Source: Bacillota bacterium (GTDB lineage: Bacteria > Bacillota > Clostridia > Christensenellales > Aristaeellaceae). Taken from it: a stretch of 30,636 nt of DNA. The notes under the pieces are model-generated. The model had not been told where the DNA came from. It saw nothing but the letters and a program-made list of their open reading frames with translations, and searched no databases. The DNA is taken from assembly GCA_023404715.1 (NCBI GenBank), contig JAEYAR010000034.1, positions 1 through 30,636 on the forward strand, read 5' to 3'. Every line of letters starts with the position of its first letter. Position 1 is the first letter of the stretch. Below are positions 15,166 to 24,139 of this stretch, piece after piece. The position numbers and the translations under genes are program-made.

Positions 15166-15441
15166 CTACCTTTGGTAAAAGAGCTGTTCGATGTCGCCCT
15201 CGACGATCATGACGCTGGCGCGCAGCTGGGCGAGCGTCAGCCCTTTGCCCTTGATACAGAGCACGCCCTCGCTCGTGCGTACGCGTACCGTGTCGTCGCC
15301 GCATTCGATGATCCCCTGGTGGTTTTCCAGCGTCATGTGGCTCATCCCCGAAAGCGTCACCTTAGGCGTCCCCAGCACGACCTCCTCCGGAATCCCGGCG
15401 CTGCGCATGGTCTTGATAGCCCTCTCTTTTGCGCCTCTCAC
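15166..15441 (-). CDS. yqfC: sporulation protein YqfC
   Basis: A 91-residue YabP/YqfC-family protein. The core (GTPKVTLSGMSHMTLENHQGI, then a short beta-rich stretch to LFYQR) matches the family, as does the total length (about 93 in Bacillus). YabP-type proteins take part in spore coat or mother-cell sporulation. I set the start at the GTG at 15441 because GGGGGTGA lies 4-6 bp upstream; GTG 15450 is an alternative. It is the first gene of the yqfC-yqfD-phoH-pgpH-ybeY/cdd-era-recO run and lies just past the uppP terminator, so its promoter should be between 15442 and 15493. Confidence 0.85.
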   Translation of the reverse strand: MRGAKERAIKTMRSAGIPEEVVLGTPKVTLSGMSHMTLENHQGIIECGDDTVRVRTSEGVLCIKGKGLTLAQLRASVMIVEGDIEQLFYQR

Positions 15442-15493
15442 AGCTCTCACCCCCGTACAGCCTATGCCGCGCAGGGAGGTTGGATGCAGATAG

Positions 15494-15522
15494 AAAAAGG
15501 GAAACGCCCGACGGCGCCTCCC
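15494..15522 (-). terminator. intrinsic terminator of the rmuC-GNAT-uppP unit
   Basis: On the minus strand, GGGAGGCGCC and GGCGTTTCCC form a 10-bp stem with G-U pairs and a tight 4-nt loop, followed at once by TTTTTC. It lies 19 bp past the uppP stop and separates that unit from yqfC. Confidence 0.88.
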
Positions 15523-15541
15523 CAAATCCCAACCTCTTTCT

Positions 15542-16366
15542 TTAACGCACCAGCGTAAAGTACACGACGACCAGAACGCCCAGCGCGATGCGATACCAGC
15601 CGAACACCTTAAAGTCGTGTTTCTGGACGAACGCCATCAAGAATTTGATGGCAAATACGGATACGATGAAGGCCATAAGCGTGCCCGCAAGCAGGATCTG
15701 GGCTTCCGCTGCGCTGAACTCAAACCCGAACTTGAGCATTTTGATCAGGCTCGCGCCGAACATCGCGGGGATCGACATGTAAAAGCTAAACTCCGCCGCA
15801 GCCGGTCGCGCCAACCCCAGCACCATCGCGCCCAGAATGGTCGATCCCGAGCGGGACGTGCCCGGCACGAGCGCCAGCACCTGAAATGCGCCGATGAGAA
15901 TCGCCTGCTTATACGAAAGTTGCCCGAGATCCTCCAGACGGCGGCGGTGCTTGCCGCGGCCGTTCCTGTTTTCCAGTACGATAAAGAGGATGCCGTAGCC
16001 GATCAGCGCCGCCGCGATGACGTAGACGTTGTTATAGAACAGCGCGTCGATTTGATCGTCAAAGGGAATGCCGATCACCGCCGCAGGCAGGCTCGCCACC
16101 AGCACCTTAAACCATAGGTGCAGGACGTCCATCTTCACAAAGCCGTTTTGGCGGGTCGTAAAGGGCCACAGCTTGTGAAAGAAGAGCAGCACGACGGCCA
16201 GGATCGCGCCGAGCTGAATGACGACGAAAAACATCTCCTTGAACGCGTCGCTCGCGCTCAGCTTCACGAACTCGTCCACGAGCAGCATGTGGCCGGTGCT
16301 CGATATCGGCAGCCACTCGGTAACGCCCTCCACCAGCCCCAGGAAAATCGCCTTTAAAATTTCCAT
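15542..16366 (-). CDS. uppP: undecaprenyl-diphosphatase (BacA/UppP family)
   Basis: A 274-residue polytopic membrane enzyme that dephosphorylates undecaprenyl pyrophosphate, recycling the lipid carrier for peptidoglycan and other wall polymers; overproduction in this family gives bacitracin resistance. Both active-site motifs are present: EGVTEWLPISSTGHMLL near the N-terminus and LVPGTSRSGSTI in the second half. About eight hydrophobic helices are seen. The ATG at 16366 matches the family start (MEILKAIFLGLVEG). It follows the GNAT gene by 45 bp and ends at a clear terminator. A TATAGT at 16392-16397 (minus) could be a weak local -10, but no -35 fits. Confidence 0.96.
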   Translation of the reverse strand: MEILKAIFLGLVEGVTEWLPISSTGHMLLVDEFVKLSASDAFKEMFFVVIQLGAILAVVLLFFHKLWPFTTRQNGFVKMDVLHLWFKVLVASLPAAVIGIPFDDQIDALFYNNVYVIAAALIGYGILFIVLENRNGRGKHRRRLEDLGQLSYKQAILIGAFQVLALVPGTSRSGSTILGAMVLGLARPAAAEFSFYMSIPAMFGASLIKMLKFGFEFSAAEAQILLAGTLMAFIVSVFAIKFLMAFVQKHDFKVFGWYRIALGVLVVVYFTLVR

Positions 16367-16411
16367 CGTTTCACGCCTTTACGCTTTCTTACCTCAACTA
16401 TATGCGCCGTT

Positions 16412-17326
16412 TTAAAATCCATCCGTCGCCCAATGCACGATGGGCCCATGCAGGCGCGCTTTGAGCGATGCCACGTCTTTAATGCCGTCAAACGGCGAAA
16501 GGACGCACAGCATCAGATGCCCTTCGCCCTCGCCTTCTCGCCGGCTGGCAACGCCTTTGAACACGGGCTCAGGCCCCGTGACCGTATCGCAACCGCGCAC
16601 GCGCGCAGCTTCGCCGACGAGCGCGTAGAGCGCCTCCTCCTCGCCCGGTACGCATGCCGCATCGCGCACGAAGAGCCCGTCCTTTCCCGCTTCCACGTCC
16701 GTATAGGCCGCGATACGGCCGCCCCTCTCGATCACGAACGCGTCCTTCCACTCGGCGAGCACCCATTTTTTCCAATAATCGTTTTCTCCGCGCCAGAAGC
16801 TGAGCGGGTATTGCCCGGCGTAGAGATCGTACAGCCCCTGCGCTGCGGGCAGATCCCCGCGCGCAAAGGCGCGCACGCAGGCGTCCTGCGCGGCCCCGGG
16901 CAAATCCTCCGCGCGCACGCGGCAAAGATAGGTGCCGACCGGCGCAAAGCCGTGCCTGCCGTAGTGGCTCGTGAGCACGCCGTACAGCGCGCCCAGCTGC
17001 ATGCCGCGCCCTCGCATGAAATCCATCGCCATCGCCAACAAGCGGTTCGATATGCCCTGCCCTCTGTATTCCGGCTCCGTACACACCTCGCCGATGCCGC
17101 CTGTCGGCACAGGCCGGCCCTCCAGCATCAAAAAGCGTCGAAACACGCGCACGCTCGACACGAGCTTGCCCGCGTCCACCGCGACGAAGACGCCGTCCAA
17201 ATCGGCCCAGGGGTCCATCTCAAAGTGCCGGCGAAAATAAGCCGGGCCGATCGAAAAGAGCTTTCCACAAAGCGCATACCACGCGTCCAATTCCGCTGCG
17301 CGCAGCGAGCGGTATTCGATAGCCAT
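16412..17326 (-). CDS. GNAT family N-acetyltransferase, Eis-like
   Basis: A 304-residue acetyl-CoA-dependent transferase. The GNAT core is N-terminal, with acetyl-CoA motif A around residues 80-97 (VCTEPEYRGQGISNRLL) and YGVLTSHYGRHGFAPVGTY after it. A second, more divergent half (from about residue 145, with FWRGENDYWKKWVL) resembles the two-domain Eis-type proteins, which acetylate amines, including aminoglycosides, in some species. The substrate here cannot be read from sequence. The ATG at 17326 has AGGAGGT 5 bp upstream. It sits between rmuC and uppP, 27 bp after rmuC, with no obvious functional link. Confidence 0.85.
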   Translation of the reverse strand: MAIEYRSLRAAELDAWYALCGKLFSIGPAYFRRHFEMDPWADLDGVFVAVDAGKLVSSVRVFRRFLMLEGRPVPTGGIGEVCTEPEYRGQGISNRLLAMAMDFMRGRGMQLGALYGVLTSHYGRHGFAPVGTYLCRVRAEDLPGAAQDACVRAFARGDLPAAQGLYDLYAGQYPLSFWRGENDYWKKWVLAEWKDAFVIERGGRIAAYTDVEAGKDGLFVRDAACVPGEEEALYALVGEAARVRGCDTVTGPEPVFKGVASRREGEGEGHLMLCVLSPFDGIKDVASLKARLHGPIVHWATDGF

Positions 17327-17353
17327 ACCGTACCTCCTCGTCCTCCGTCCGTT

Positions 17354-18790
17354 TTAGTTCCATCCGTCGTCAGCGTCTTCGCTTCGTTCAAAGGGCAGCA
17401 CCTGCCGCGCCTGACCGCCGGGGAGTTCCTGCACGTCCTCGAGCCGCTCCTGAATCGTGCGCGTCTTGCGCGCGGCATCCTCGATAGAGTCGGACGCCTG
17501 GCGCAGCTTTTGCTGCGTGCGCGAGAGCAGCTCGCTGAAATGGGTAAATTCCGTCTTCACCGCGCCGAGCAGCTTCCATACCTGCGCGCTTTGGCGCTCG
17601 ATCTGCAGCGTTCGAAAGCCCATCTGCAGACTATTGAGCAGCGCGGCCAGCGTCGTGGGCCCCGCGATGACCACGCGGTACTGGCTCTGCAGCTGATCGC
17701 ACAGCGTGCCCGCGCGCAAAATCTGCGCGTACAGCCCCTCCGCCGGCAGGAACATGACCGCGTAATCCGTCGTATACGGCGGGGCGATAAAGCGGTCGTG
17801 TATCCGGCGCGCATGCAGGCGGATCGACGCCTCCAGCGCCCGCTGCGCCGCCTCGATCACTCCGCTGTCCCCGCTGTCCGAAGCTTCTACGAAGCGCGTG
17901 TAGTCCTCCTGCGGAAAGCTTGCGTCCAACGGCAAATAGACGGGCGCTCCGCCGCTTCCGGGCATCACCAGCGCATAGTCCACAGCCGCCTCGCCGTCCG
18001 GCTTCACGACGACGGACGCCTGATACTGCTCGGGGGCGAGCATCTGCTCCAGCAAAGCGCCCAGGCGCACCTCGCTCCAGGAGCCGCTGACGTTCACGTG
18101 GGTCAACACCTTTTTCAGATCGCCTACGCCGCTTGCAAGCGTCTGCATCTCCGAAAGCCCGCGCGTCACCTGCTCCAGCCGGTCGCTCACCAGGCGGAAC
18201 GATTCGCCCAGCCGCCGGTCCAGCGAGCCGGAGAGCTTCTCGTCCACCGTCAGGCGCATCTGCTCGAGCTTCTGCTCGTTCTCCTGGCGGATGAGCGTGA
18301 GCCCGCCCTCCAGCGCCGCGCGCACGCGCTCGATGCGCGCTTCATTGCCGCTCAGCTTGTCGTCGAGCACCTTGGCGATCTGTTCCATTTGGCCTTCGTA
18401 GGCGTCTAATTTTTCGCCTACCGCGCGCTGCATGCGCTCCATACGCTCTTCTTCCGTGCGGCTGACCGCGCGCAGTTGGCCCCCGAAGGAGTCGAGCTGG
18501 CCCTGCTGCGTGCGCGCCATCTCCCCCATCATGCGCACGAGGGCATCGCTTGCGTCGCGCACGTTGTCCTTGAGCTGCGCGCGTTGCTTTTCATCCCGCG
18601 CCTGCGCGCGCTCGGCTTCCTCTAGCGAGCGGGCGTTCAGCTCCTCGGACAGCGACTTGAGGCGTGCTTCCATCAGGCGGGTTTGCCTGCGCGAAAGCAA
18701 CCATAGCGCCAGCAGAATAAAGAGCGCCGCGCATGCGCCGATGCCCACGGCCACTTGATGGCCGGCGAGGAACGATCTTATAGCGTCCAC
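17354..18790 (-). CDS. rmuC: DNA recombination protein RmuC
   Basis: A 478-residue RmuC-family protein. A single N-terminal transmembrane helix (about residues 10-35, VAVGIGACAALFILLALWLL) is followed by a long coiled coil rich in Glu, Arg and Gln (about 40-235) and the C-terminal RmuC domain with SGSWSEVRLGALLEQML, VDYALVMPG, PLDASFPQEDY and FLPAEGLYAQIL. RmuC is a predicted nuclease-like factor that limits recombination at inverted repeats in E. coli. I favour the GTG at 18790 (AGAGGGG 9 bp upstream); the ATG at 18817 would add nine residues but has no ribosome-binding site. It is the first gene of the unit and divergent from 18907-19569. Confidence 0.92.
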   Translation of the reverse strand: MDAIRSFLAGHQVAVGIGACAALFILLALWLLSRRQTRLMEARLKSLSEELNARSLEEAERAQARDEKQRAQLKDNVRDASDALVRMMGEMARTQQGQLDSFGGQLRAVSRTEEERMERMQRAVGEKLDAYEGQMEQIAKVLDDKLSGNEARIERVRAALEGGLTLIRQENEQKLEQMRLTVDEKLSGSLDRRLGESFRLVSDRLEQVTRGLSEMQTLASGVGDLKKVLTHVNVSGSWSEVRLGALLEQMLAPEQYQASVVVKPDGEAAVDYALVMPGSGGAPVYLPLDASFPQEDYTRFVEASDSGDSGVIEAAQRALEASIRLHARRIHDRFIAPPYTTDYAVMFLPAEGLYAQILRAGTLCDQLQSQYRVVIAGPTTLAALLNSLQMGFRTLQIERQSAQVWKLLGAVKTEFTHFSELLSRTQQKLRQASDSIEDAARKTRTIQERLEDVQELPGGQARQVLPFERSEDADDGWN

Positions 18791-18851
18791 AGCGAACAAC
18801 CCCTCTCTTGCGTTCATCGATTCTGATCCGGTGGTATTCAAGCATAGAATA

Positions 18852-18860
18852 TGGTATAAT
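18852..18860 (+). promoter_or_regulatory. extended -10 promoter for the membrane protein gene
   Basis: TGGTATAAT contains a perfect TATAAT preceded by the TGn extension. No good -35 lies 17 bp upstream (TGGTAT), as is common for extended -10 promoters. Predicted start near 18867, giving a 40-nt leader that includes GGAGGT before the ATG. Confidence 0.65.
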
Positions 18861-18906
18861 GGTCCTATACCCATACGATAAATGGGCCTGCATTGGAGGT
18901 AATCCC

Positions 18907-19569
18907 ATGGAAAGACGTACACGCCGCCCCGAAAGAGCGCCGGAAAAGGCGAAAGACGGGGGCGAAAACGACACGCGGCACGACGAGCGGCAAGATGCGG
19001 CCCGTCGAAACGGCCGTTTGCTCATCTTTGCCCTGCTGCTGGGCATTTTGGTGCTGGCGGTGATCCTGGTCATTTTACTATTCTCGCGGCGGCCTGCTGC
19101 GCCCGCCGCAAAGCCCGAAGCAACCCCGGCCGCGGTGACGTACGATTCGTCCTCGCCCTTCGGTCCCTCTGACCTCAGCGCTGGTCAAATGCAACGCCTG
19201 ATGCAAGAAGGGTCCTTTCAGCTGGGGCCGGGCGAGACGGGCCCGCGCGGCATTCGCGTCGGCGATTCGCTCGATACGCTGCTCGCGCGTCTGCCCCTCC
19301 AGGTCACCGAGGATATGAACGACGACATGGCGATCCTCTATTCCGCGTCCTCCGGAACGGAAGGCACGGCGGACGTGCTCCTGCCGCCCTACGGCATGCT
19401 GACCGTCAAGTCGGATATGATCGAAATCACCCTCGTCGCCCCGCTCACAGCCTATCCGGATAACGTCGGCGCGTGCTATGTGAAGTACCCGAACGTCTGG
19501 TGCCGCTACACCGTCAACCCTGAGGACAACAACGTCTCCCAGATCACGCTGGGTTCGGGAAATCTATAG
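18907..19569 (+). CDS. membrane-anchored protein of unknown function
   Basis: A 220-residue protein I do not recognise. Residues 1-37 are highly charged (many Arg, Glu, Asp), 38-59 form one transmembrane helix (LLIFALLLGILVLAVILVILLF), and 62-80 are a Pro/Ala-rich linker. The remaining 140 residues form a probable extracytoplasmic domain with GIRVGDSLDTLLARLP, PPYGMLTVKSDMIEITLVA and two Cys (190 and 199). RGIxVGDS followed by a helix recalls small BamE/SmpA-like repeats, but that is a weak impression. The ATG at 18907 has TTGGAGGT 8 bp upstream. It stands alone, divergent from rmuC and convergent with ftsY, under its own promoter. Confidence 0.85.
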   Translation: MERRTRRPERAPEKAKDGGENDTRHDERQDAARRNGRLLIFALLLGILVLAVILVILLFSRRPAAPAAKPEATPAAVTYDSSSPFGPSDLSAGQMQRLMQEGSFQLGPGETGPRGIRVGDSLDTLLARLPLQVTEDMNDDMAILYSASSGTEGTADVLLPPYGMLTVKSDMIEITLVAPLTAYPDNVGACYVKYPNVWCRYTVNPEDNNVSQITLGSGNL

Positions 19570-19577
19570 GCCTTATC

Positions 19578-19607
19578 GCAACCGGCAAACACATGTTTGC
19601 CGGTTGC
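19578..19607. terminator. perfect 30-bp palindrome between convergent genes, likely terminator
   Basis: GCAACCGGCAAACA and its exact complement (19578-19591 and 19594-19607) flank a CA centre, making an uninterrupted palindrome in the 43-bp gap between the membrane protein gene and ftsY, whose stop codons face each other. Neither side has a U tract, so it does not meet the classical intrinsic terminator pattern. Shared terminator function for both genes is the simplest reading. Confidence 0.6.
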
Positions 19608-19612
19608 CGCGT

Positions 19613-20527
19613 TTAGAAGATCGCGTCCACGAATTCCGAGGCGTCGAAGGCCTGCAGGTCGTCGATGCCCTCGCCCACGCCTACGTAGAGCACGGGCACG
19701 TTCAGCGCGTCGCGGATCGCAACGGCGATGCCTCCCTTGGCGGTGCCGTCCAGCTTGGTGAGCACGATGCCGCTGATATCGGCCACATCGTTGAACTCGC
19801 GGGCCTGCGATAGGCCGTTCTGTCCCGTAGTCGCGTCGATGACGAGCAGCGTGCGGATCTCGGCCTCCGGATATTCCCGCTCGATGATGCGCGTCATCTT
19901 GCGCAGCTCTTCCATCAAGTTCTTCTTGTTATGCAGCCGTCCCGCCGTATCGACGATGAGCAGGTCCGCGCCGCGCCCCTTGGCCGACTGCACCGCGTCG
20001 TATACGACGGCCGCCGGGTCCGCGCCCTCTTCGCGGCGCACGAGGGGCACCTGCGCGCGGTCCGCCCAGATCTCAAGCTGGTCCGCCGCCGCCGCGCGGA
20101 ACGTATCCGCCGCCGCGAGCATGACCGTATGCTGCGCGTCTTTAAAGCGCAGCGCCAGCTTACCGATGGTCGTCGTCTTGCCCACGCCGTTGACGCCTAC
20201 GACGAGCATGACCATCGGCCACTTCAGCGGCGGGCGCGGCATGCTCATCTTCTCTTTGAGGATCGCCTTGAGGATTTCGTGCGCGCGGTCCGCGCTCTTG
20301 GTGCGCTCCTCCGCCACCCTGCGCCGCAGCTCCTCGATCATCTCGTCCGTCGTCTTCATGCCGATGTCGGCCATGATCAGGATGTCGGTGAGCTCCTCGT
20401 AAAAGTCGTCGTCGATCTCGCGGGTCGATCCGACGAGCTCCTCCACCCTGCCTGCCAGCGAATCGCGCGTCTTGGTAAGCCCTTCCTTAAGACGCGCAAA
20501 AAAGCCCTTTTTTTTCTCCTCCGCCAT
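19613..20527 (-). CDS. ftsY: signal recognition particle receptor FtsY
   Basis: A 304-residue SRP GTPase that docks ribosome-SRP complexes to the membrane for co-translational insertion. A short basic N-terminus and helical N domain (about 1-100) precede the NG core: P-loop GVNGVGKTTT (111-120), DTFRAAAADQLEIW, VDTAGRLHNK, and TKLDGTAKGG. The long acidic A domain of E. coli FtsY is absent, as usual in Gram-positive bacteria. The ATG at 20527 has GGAGGTG 8 bp upstream. It is the last gene of plsX-acpP-rnc-smc-ftsY; ylxM and ffh, which follow ftsY in Bacillus, are not here. Confidence 0.97.
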   Translation of the reverse strand: MAEEKKKGFFARLKEGLTKTRDSLAGRVEELVGSTREIDDDFYEELTDILIMADIGMKTTDEMIEELRRRVAEERTKSADRAHEILKAILKEKMSMPRPPLKWPMVMLVVGVNGVGKTTTIGKLALRFKDAQHTVMLAAADTFRAAAADQLEIWADRAQVPLVRREEGADPAAVVYDAVQSAKGRGADLLIVDTAGRLHNKKNLMEELRKMTRIIEREYPEAEIRTLLVIDATTGQNGLSQAREFNDVADISGIVLTKLDGTAKGGIAVAIRDALNVPVLYVGVGEGIDDLQAFDASEFVDAIF

Positions 20528-20554
20528 CTCTTTACACCTCCGGTATTGATCTCA

Positions 20555-23500
20555 TCAGGCCTCTTGGGCCTCTTCATGGTCGCTCAGCTGTACGCTGATC
20601 ATGCGCGACACGCCCTTTTCCTCCATCGTCACGCCGTAGAGCGCGTCGCAGCGCTCCATCGTGCCCTTGCGGTGGGTGACGACGACGAACTGCGTGTTGC
20701 GCGCAAACTCCTTGAGATAGTCCGCGTAATAGGAGATATTGGCGTCGTCCAGCGCCGCCTCGATCTCGTCCAATATGCAAAACGGCGTTGGCTTAAGCCG
20801 AAGCATCGCGAACAGGATCGCGATCGCCGTCAGCGCCCGCTCGCCGCCCGATAGGAGGCTGAGCATCTGCAGCTTCTTGCCCGGCGGCTGGGCCACGATC
20901 TCAATACCGCATCCGAGCACGTCTGAGGGATCCTGCAGCTTTAATTCCGCCCGTCCGCCCCCAAAAAGGCGCGTAAACGTCTCGCCGAAGAAGAGATTCA
21001 GCTGATCAAAATTTTGCTTGAACTGACGCTCCATCTTGGCGATCAGCCCTTCGATGATCCCCTGTAGATCCTCCTGCGCGCGCACCAGATCGTCCCGCTG
21101 CGCGCTGAGGTCGTCGTAGCGCTCGCGGCAAGCCCGATAGTCCTCCACCGCATTGACGTTGACCGAGCCCATCTGCCGGATCTCCCCGCGGATCACGCCG
21201 ATGCGCTTTTCGCTGTCGCCCAGCTCAAAGCCTTCGACCTTGCACTCCAGCGCGCCCGCATAGGTGAGCTCGTAGTCCTCCCAGATGCGCTCTTGCATCT
21301 GCGTAAGCTCGCCCTGCGCGCGCGAAAGCTGTAGCTCCGCCCGGTGATGCTTGTCCACGTCCTGCGCGACGCCTTCGCGCAGGCGGTCCAGCGTCTCGGT
21401 CAGCTCCCGCACCGTCTGCTGGCGGTGCGTGCGCCTGCGCTGTGCCTCCTCCAAAGAGGCTTGCGCCTGCGAAAGGCGCTCCTGACACGCCTCCTGCTCC
21501 GCTACGCCCGTCGAAAGCCGCTGCGCCGATTGCGCCTGCTGCTCGATGCTTTGCGCAAGCGCGCGCGCATTTTCTTCCCTTCGCGCCGTATGCGCCGCCC
21601 GTTCGCTCTTCAGGCGCGCGCCGTCGCGCCGCAGGGCCTCCAGCTCGCGTTCGAGCGAGGCCATCTCTACGCGCCTCGCCGTCACCTGTTCGCGCAGGCC
21701 GTCCACGTGTGCCCTCGCTTCGCTCTGCAACTGCGCCAGCTGCGCCGTCTCCTGCTGCATGCGGACGGTGTCCTGCTGCGCGCCGTCCTGGCGCTGCGTC
21801 ATGCCTGTCAGCTGCTCGTCGATATCCGAAAGGTTGTCGCCGATCTGCTCTCGCATTTCCTGCGCCCTTTGCATGCGCGCCTCGTGCTGCAATAGCTCCG
21901 CCTGTGCGGATGCGACGCGCTCCTGCTCGCGCGCGACGGCGATCTCCTCTTGATGCAGGTGCGTATAAAGCTCTTGACGCAGGCGCTTCTCTTCGCTGCG
22001 CGACCGCTCGATCTCGATGATTTCGGCCTTGATCGCATCGATCTGCCCGGCGTTTTGCGCGATGAGGGCTTCGTGCTCCTGAATCTCGCGCTCGCGCGAG
22101 AGCAGGCTCGTCATGCGCGACTGCGCGCTTCCGCCCGTCATCGATCCGCCGGAGTGCATGACGTCGCCCTCTAGCGTCACCAGGCGGAAGGCCTGCCTGC
22201 CGCGACGCATGATTTCTATGCCCGCGTCCAGGTCCTTGGCGATGATCGTGCGGCCGAGCAGGCTTTCTACGACGCCGCGGTATTGTTCGTCGTACGCGAT
22301 CAGCTCCGACGCCACGCCGAGGCAACCGGGCATCGACAGCACCTGGCGCTCCGCCGGCGAGAGCACGCGCCCGCGTATGCTCGTCAGCGGCAGGAACGTC
22401 GCCCGTCCGTAGCGATTCTGGCGCAGGTAGGCGATCATATCCTTGGCGACGTATTCATCCTGTGTGACGACGTTTTGCAGCGCGCCGCCCAGCACCGCTT
22501 CGATCGCGCGCTCGTATTCCTTGGGCGCGTGGATCAGGGTGGCCACGACGCCGTGTACCCCGCCCTGCTTATTTCCGTAGAGCAACACCTGCTTGACCGC
22601 ATGCTGATAGCCCTCGTAGTCGCGCTCCATCTCCCGCAGCACGCGCAGGCGAGACGAGAGGCCCTGCTGCTTTCCGCTCAGCTCCTGCAACCGCGCCTTG
22701 AGCGCTTCGCCCCGCTCGCCGTGGGCGCGCACCTGGGCGTCCAGGCGCTGCGCCTCCTCCTGCAGCGCCCGGAGCCCGCCGTCTACAGCGGCCAGCGCGT
22801 CCTTTGCGCCTTGCAGCGCTTGCGCAAGGCGGGCCTGCTCCGCCTCCATGTCGCCGTCCTGTGAGCGCGATTCCTCCAGGCGCTTTTCCAGCGATTGGCG
22901 CATGGTGGTCAGCCGCGCCTGCGTCGTGCGCACGTCCGACAGGCGGTTCATCGCCTCGATGATCGCCGTCTTGTGCGTGTTGAGCGTCTCCTCGGCCTGC
23001 TCCGCGCGCTCCTGCGCCGCGGCCAGCTCCGCCTCCAGCGCGCGCAGCGCCTCGCGCCCTTCATCCAGTAGGCTCGTGCGGTCGCCTTCGTCGCCGCTGC
23101 TGGCCGCCTCGAGCGCGGAAAGCGCCTCCAGGCGCTTTTCCGCCTCCTCGATCTGCGCGCGCAGCCGCTCTTCGTCCTGTCCCGCGTGGGCGATCTGCGT
23201 ACGCAGCACGTTGTTCTCGCCCTCGCGCGCTTCCAGCTCGCGCGTCAATTCCAAAACCTGCGCATGCGCGGCGGATACCTGGCGGTCCAGCTCCGATACC
23301 GCCTCCTCCTGGCGCGTGCGCTCCTCCGCGTTTTCCTGCGTGCGGCGTTCCCCTTCGGCAATCGCCTCCTGCAGGCCGTCGATCGTCTTTTGCAGCGCGT
23401 CGATGCGTTCCTTCGCGCGGTCGGAGCGAACGACGAATGCATTCAGCTCCAGCCCGCGCAGCTCTTCGCGCAGGGCGATGTAGCGCCTGGCCGTCTCGCT

Positions 23501-24124
23501 CTGTTTTTGCAGGGGCTCCAGCTGCCCTTGCAGCTCCTCCAGGATGTCTTCAACGCGCAGCAGGTTCTGGCGCGTGTTTTCCATGCGGCGCTCCGCCTCG
23601 TCTTTGCGGACCTTGTATTTGACGATGCCCGCCGCCTCTTCAAACACCTGACGGCGATCTTCGGATTTGGCGGAGAGGATCTCGTCGATCCGGCCCTGAC
23701 CGATCAGCGAATAACCCTCCTTGCCAATGCCCGTATCCCGGAACAGATCGATGATATCCCGCAGGCGGCAGGTGGTCTTGTTCAGCTGATATTCGCTTTC
23801 GCCGTTGCGATAGACGCGCCGGGTTACGCACACCTCGGAGAAATCCACCGGCAGCGCCCTGTCCTCGTTCTCAAACGTCAGCGATACCTCGCAGTATCCC
23901 AGCCGCTTGCGCTTTTCCGTTCCGCCGAAGATAATATCCTCCATGCGCCCGCCGCGCAGGCTGCGCGCGCTCTGCTCGCCCAGCACCCAGCGCACGGCGT
24001 CGGATATGTTCGATTTGCCGCTTCCGTTCGGCCCGACGATGCCGGTGATCCCCTGGTCAAAGACGATCTCCGTGCGGTCTGCGAACGACTTGAAGCCGTA
24101 GATCTCCAATTTTTTTAGACGCAA
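20555..24124 (-). CDS. smc: chromosome condensation and segregation protein SMC
   Basis: A 1189-residue SMC ATPase of the bacterial condensin complex (with ScpA and ScpB), which extrudes DNA loops and aids origin segregation. Walker A is GPNGSGKSN (31-39). Long coiled-coil arms at about 165-500 and 670-1015 flank a hinge at about 515-635 (with GVHGVVATLI and the conserved GGSMTGGS after it). The C-terminal head has the signature LLSGGERALTAIAILFA and Walker B FCILDEIEAALDD. The start is TTG at 24124: MRLKKLEIYGFKSF fits the family and AGGAG lies 11 bp upstream. It starts 15 bp after the rnc stop. Confidence 0.97.
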   Translation of the reverse strand: MRLKKLEIYGFKSFADRTEIVFDQGITGIVGPNGSGKSNISDAVRWVLGEQSARSLRGGRMEDIIFGGTEKRKRLGYCEVSLTFENEDRALPVDFSEVCVTRRVYRNGESEYQLNKTTCRLRDIIDLFRDTGIGKEGYSLIGQGRIDEILSAKSEDRRQVFEEAAGIVKYKVRKDEAERRMENTRQNLLRVEDILEELQGQLEPLQKQSETARRYIALREELRGLELNAFVVRSDRAKERIDALQKTIDGLQEAIAEGERRTQENAEERTRQEEAVSELDRQVSAAHAQVLELTRELEAREGENNVLRTQIAHAGQDEERLRAQIEEAEKRLEALSALEAASSGDEGDRTSLLDEGREALRALEAELAAAQERAEQAEETLNTHKTAIIEAMNRLSDVRTTQARLTTMRQSLEKRLEESRSQDGDMEAEQARLAQALQGAKDALAAVDGGLRALQEEAQRLDAQVRAHGERGEALKARLQELSGKQQGLSSRLRVLREMERDYEGYQHAVKQVLLYGNKQGGVHGVVATLIHAPKEYERAIEAVLGGALQNVVTQDEYVAKDMIAYLRQNRYGRATFLPLTSIRGRVLSPAERQVLSMPGCLGVASELIAYDEQYRGVVESLLGRTIIAKDLDAGIEIMRRGRQAFRLVTLEGDVMHSGGSMTGGSAQSRMTSLLSREREIQEHEALIAQNAGQIDAIKAEIIEIERSRSEEKRLRQELYTHLHQEEIAVAREQERVASAQAELLQHEARMQRAQEMREQIGDNLSDIDEQLTGMTQRQDGAQQDTVRMQQETAQLAQLQSEARAHVDGLREQVTARRVEMASLERELEALRRDGARLKSERAAHTARREENARALAQSIEQQAQSAQRLSTGVAEQEACQERLSQAQASLEEAQRRRTHRQQTVRELTETLDRLREGVAQDVDKHHRAELQLSRAQGELTQMQERIWEDYELTYAGALECKVEGFELGDSEKRIGVIRGEIRQMGSVNVNAVEDYRACRERYDDLSAQRDDLVRAQEDLQGIIEGLIAKMERQFKQNFDQLNLFFGETFTRLFGGGRAELKLQDPSDVLGCGIEIVAQPPGKKLQMLSLLSGGERALTAIAILFAMLRLKPTPFCILDEIEAALDDANISYYADYLKEFARNTQFVVVTHRKGTMERCDALYGVTMEEKGVSRMISVQLSDHEEAQEA

Positions 24125-24139
24125 ACGCGTTCCAACTCC

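Noticed and set aside
15459..15466. CATAGGCT on the minus strand before yqfC, resembling a sigma-E -10
   Set aside because: No matching -35 at the right distance; one 8-mer is too little evidence, even though sigma-E control of yqfC is expected from Bacillus.
16433..18409. A 658-codon open frame on the plus strand opposite the GNAT and rmuC genes
   Set aside because: It has no recognisable domain, is His/Arg/Gln-rich as expected from the antisense of GC-rich coding sequence, and lies wholly over two well-supported genes.
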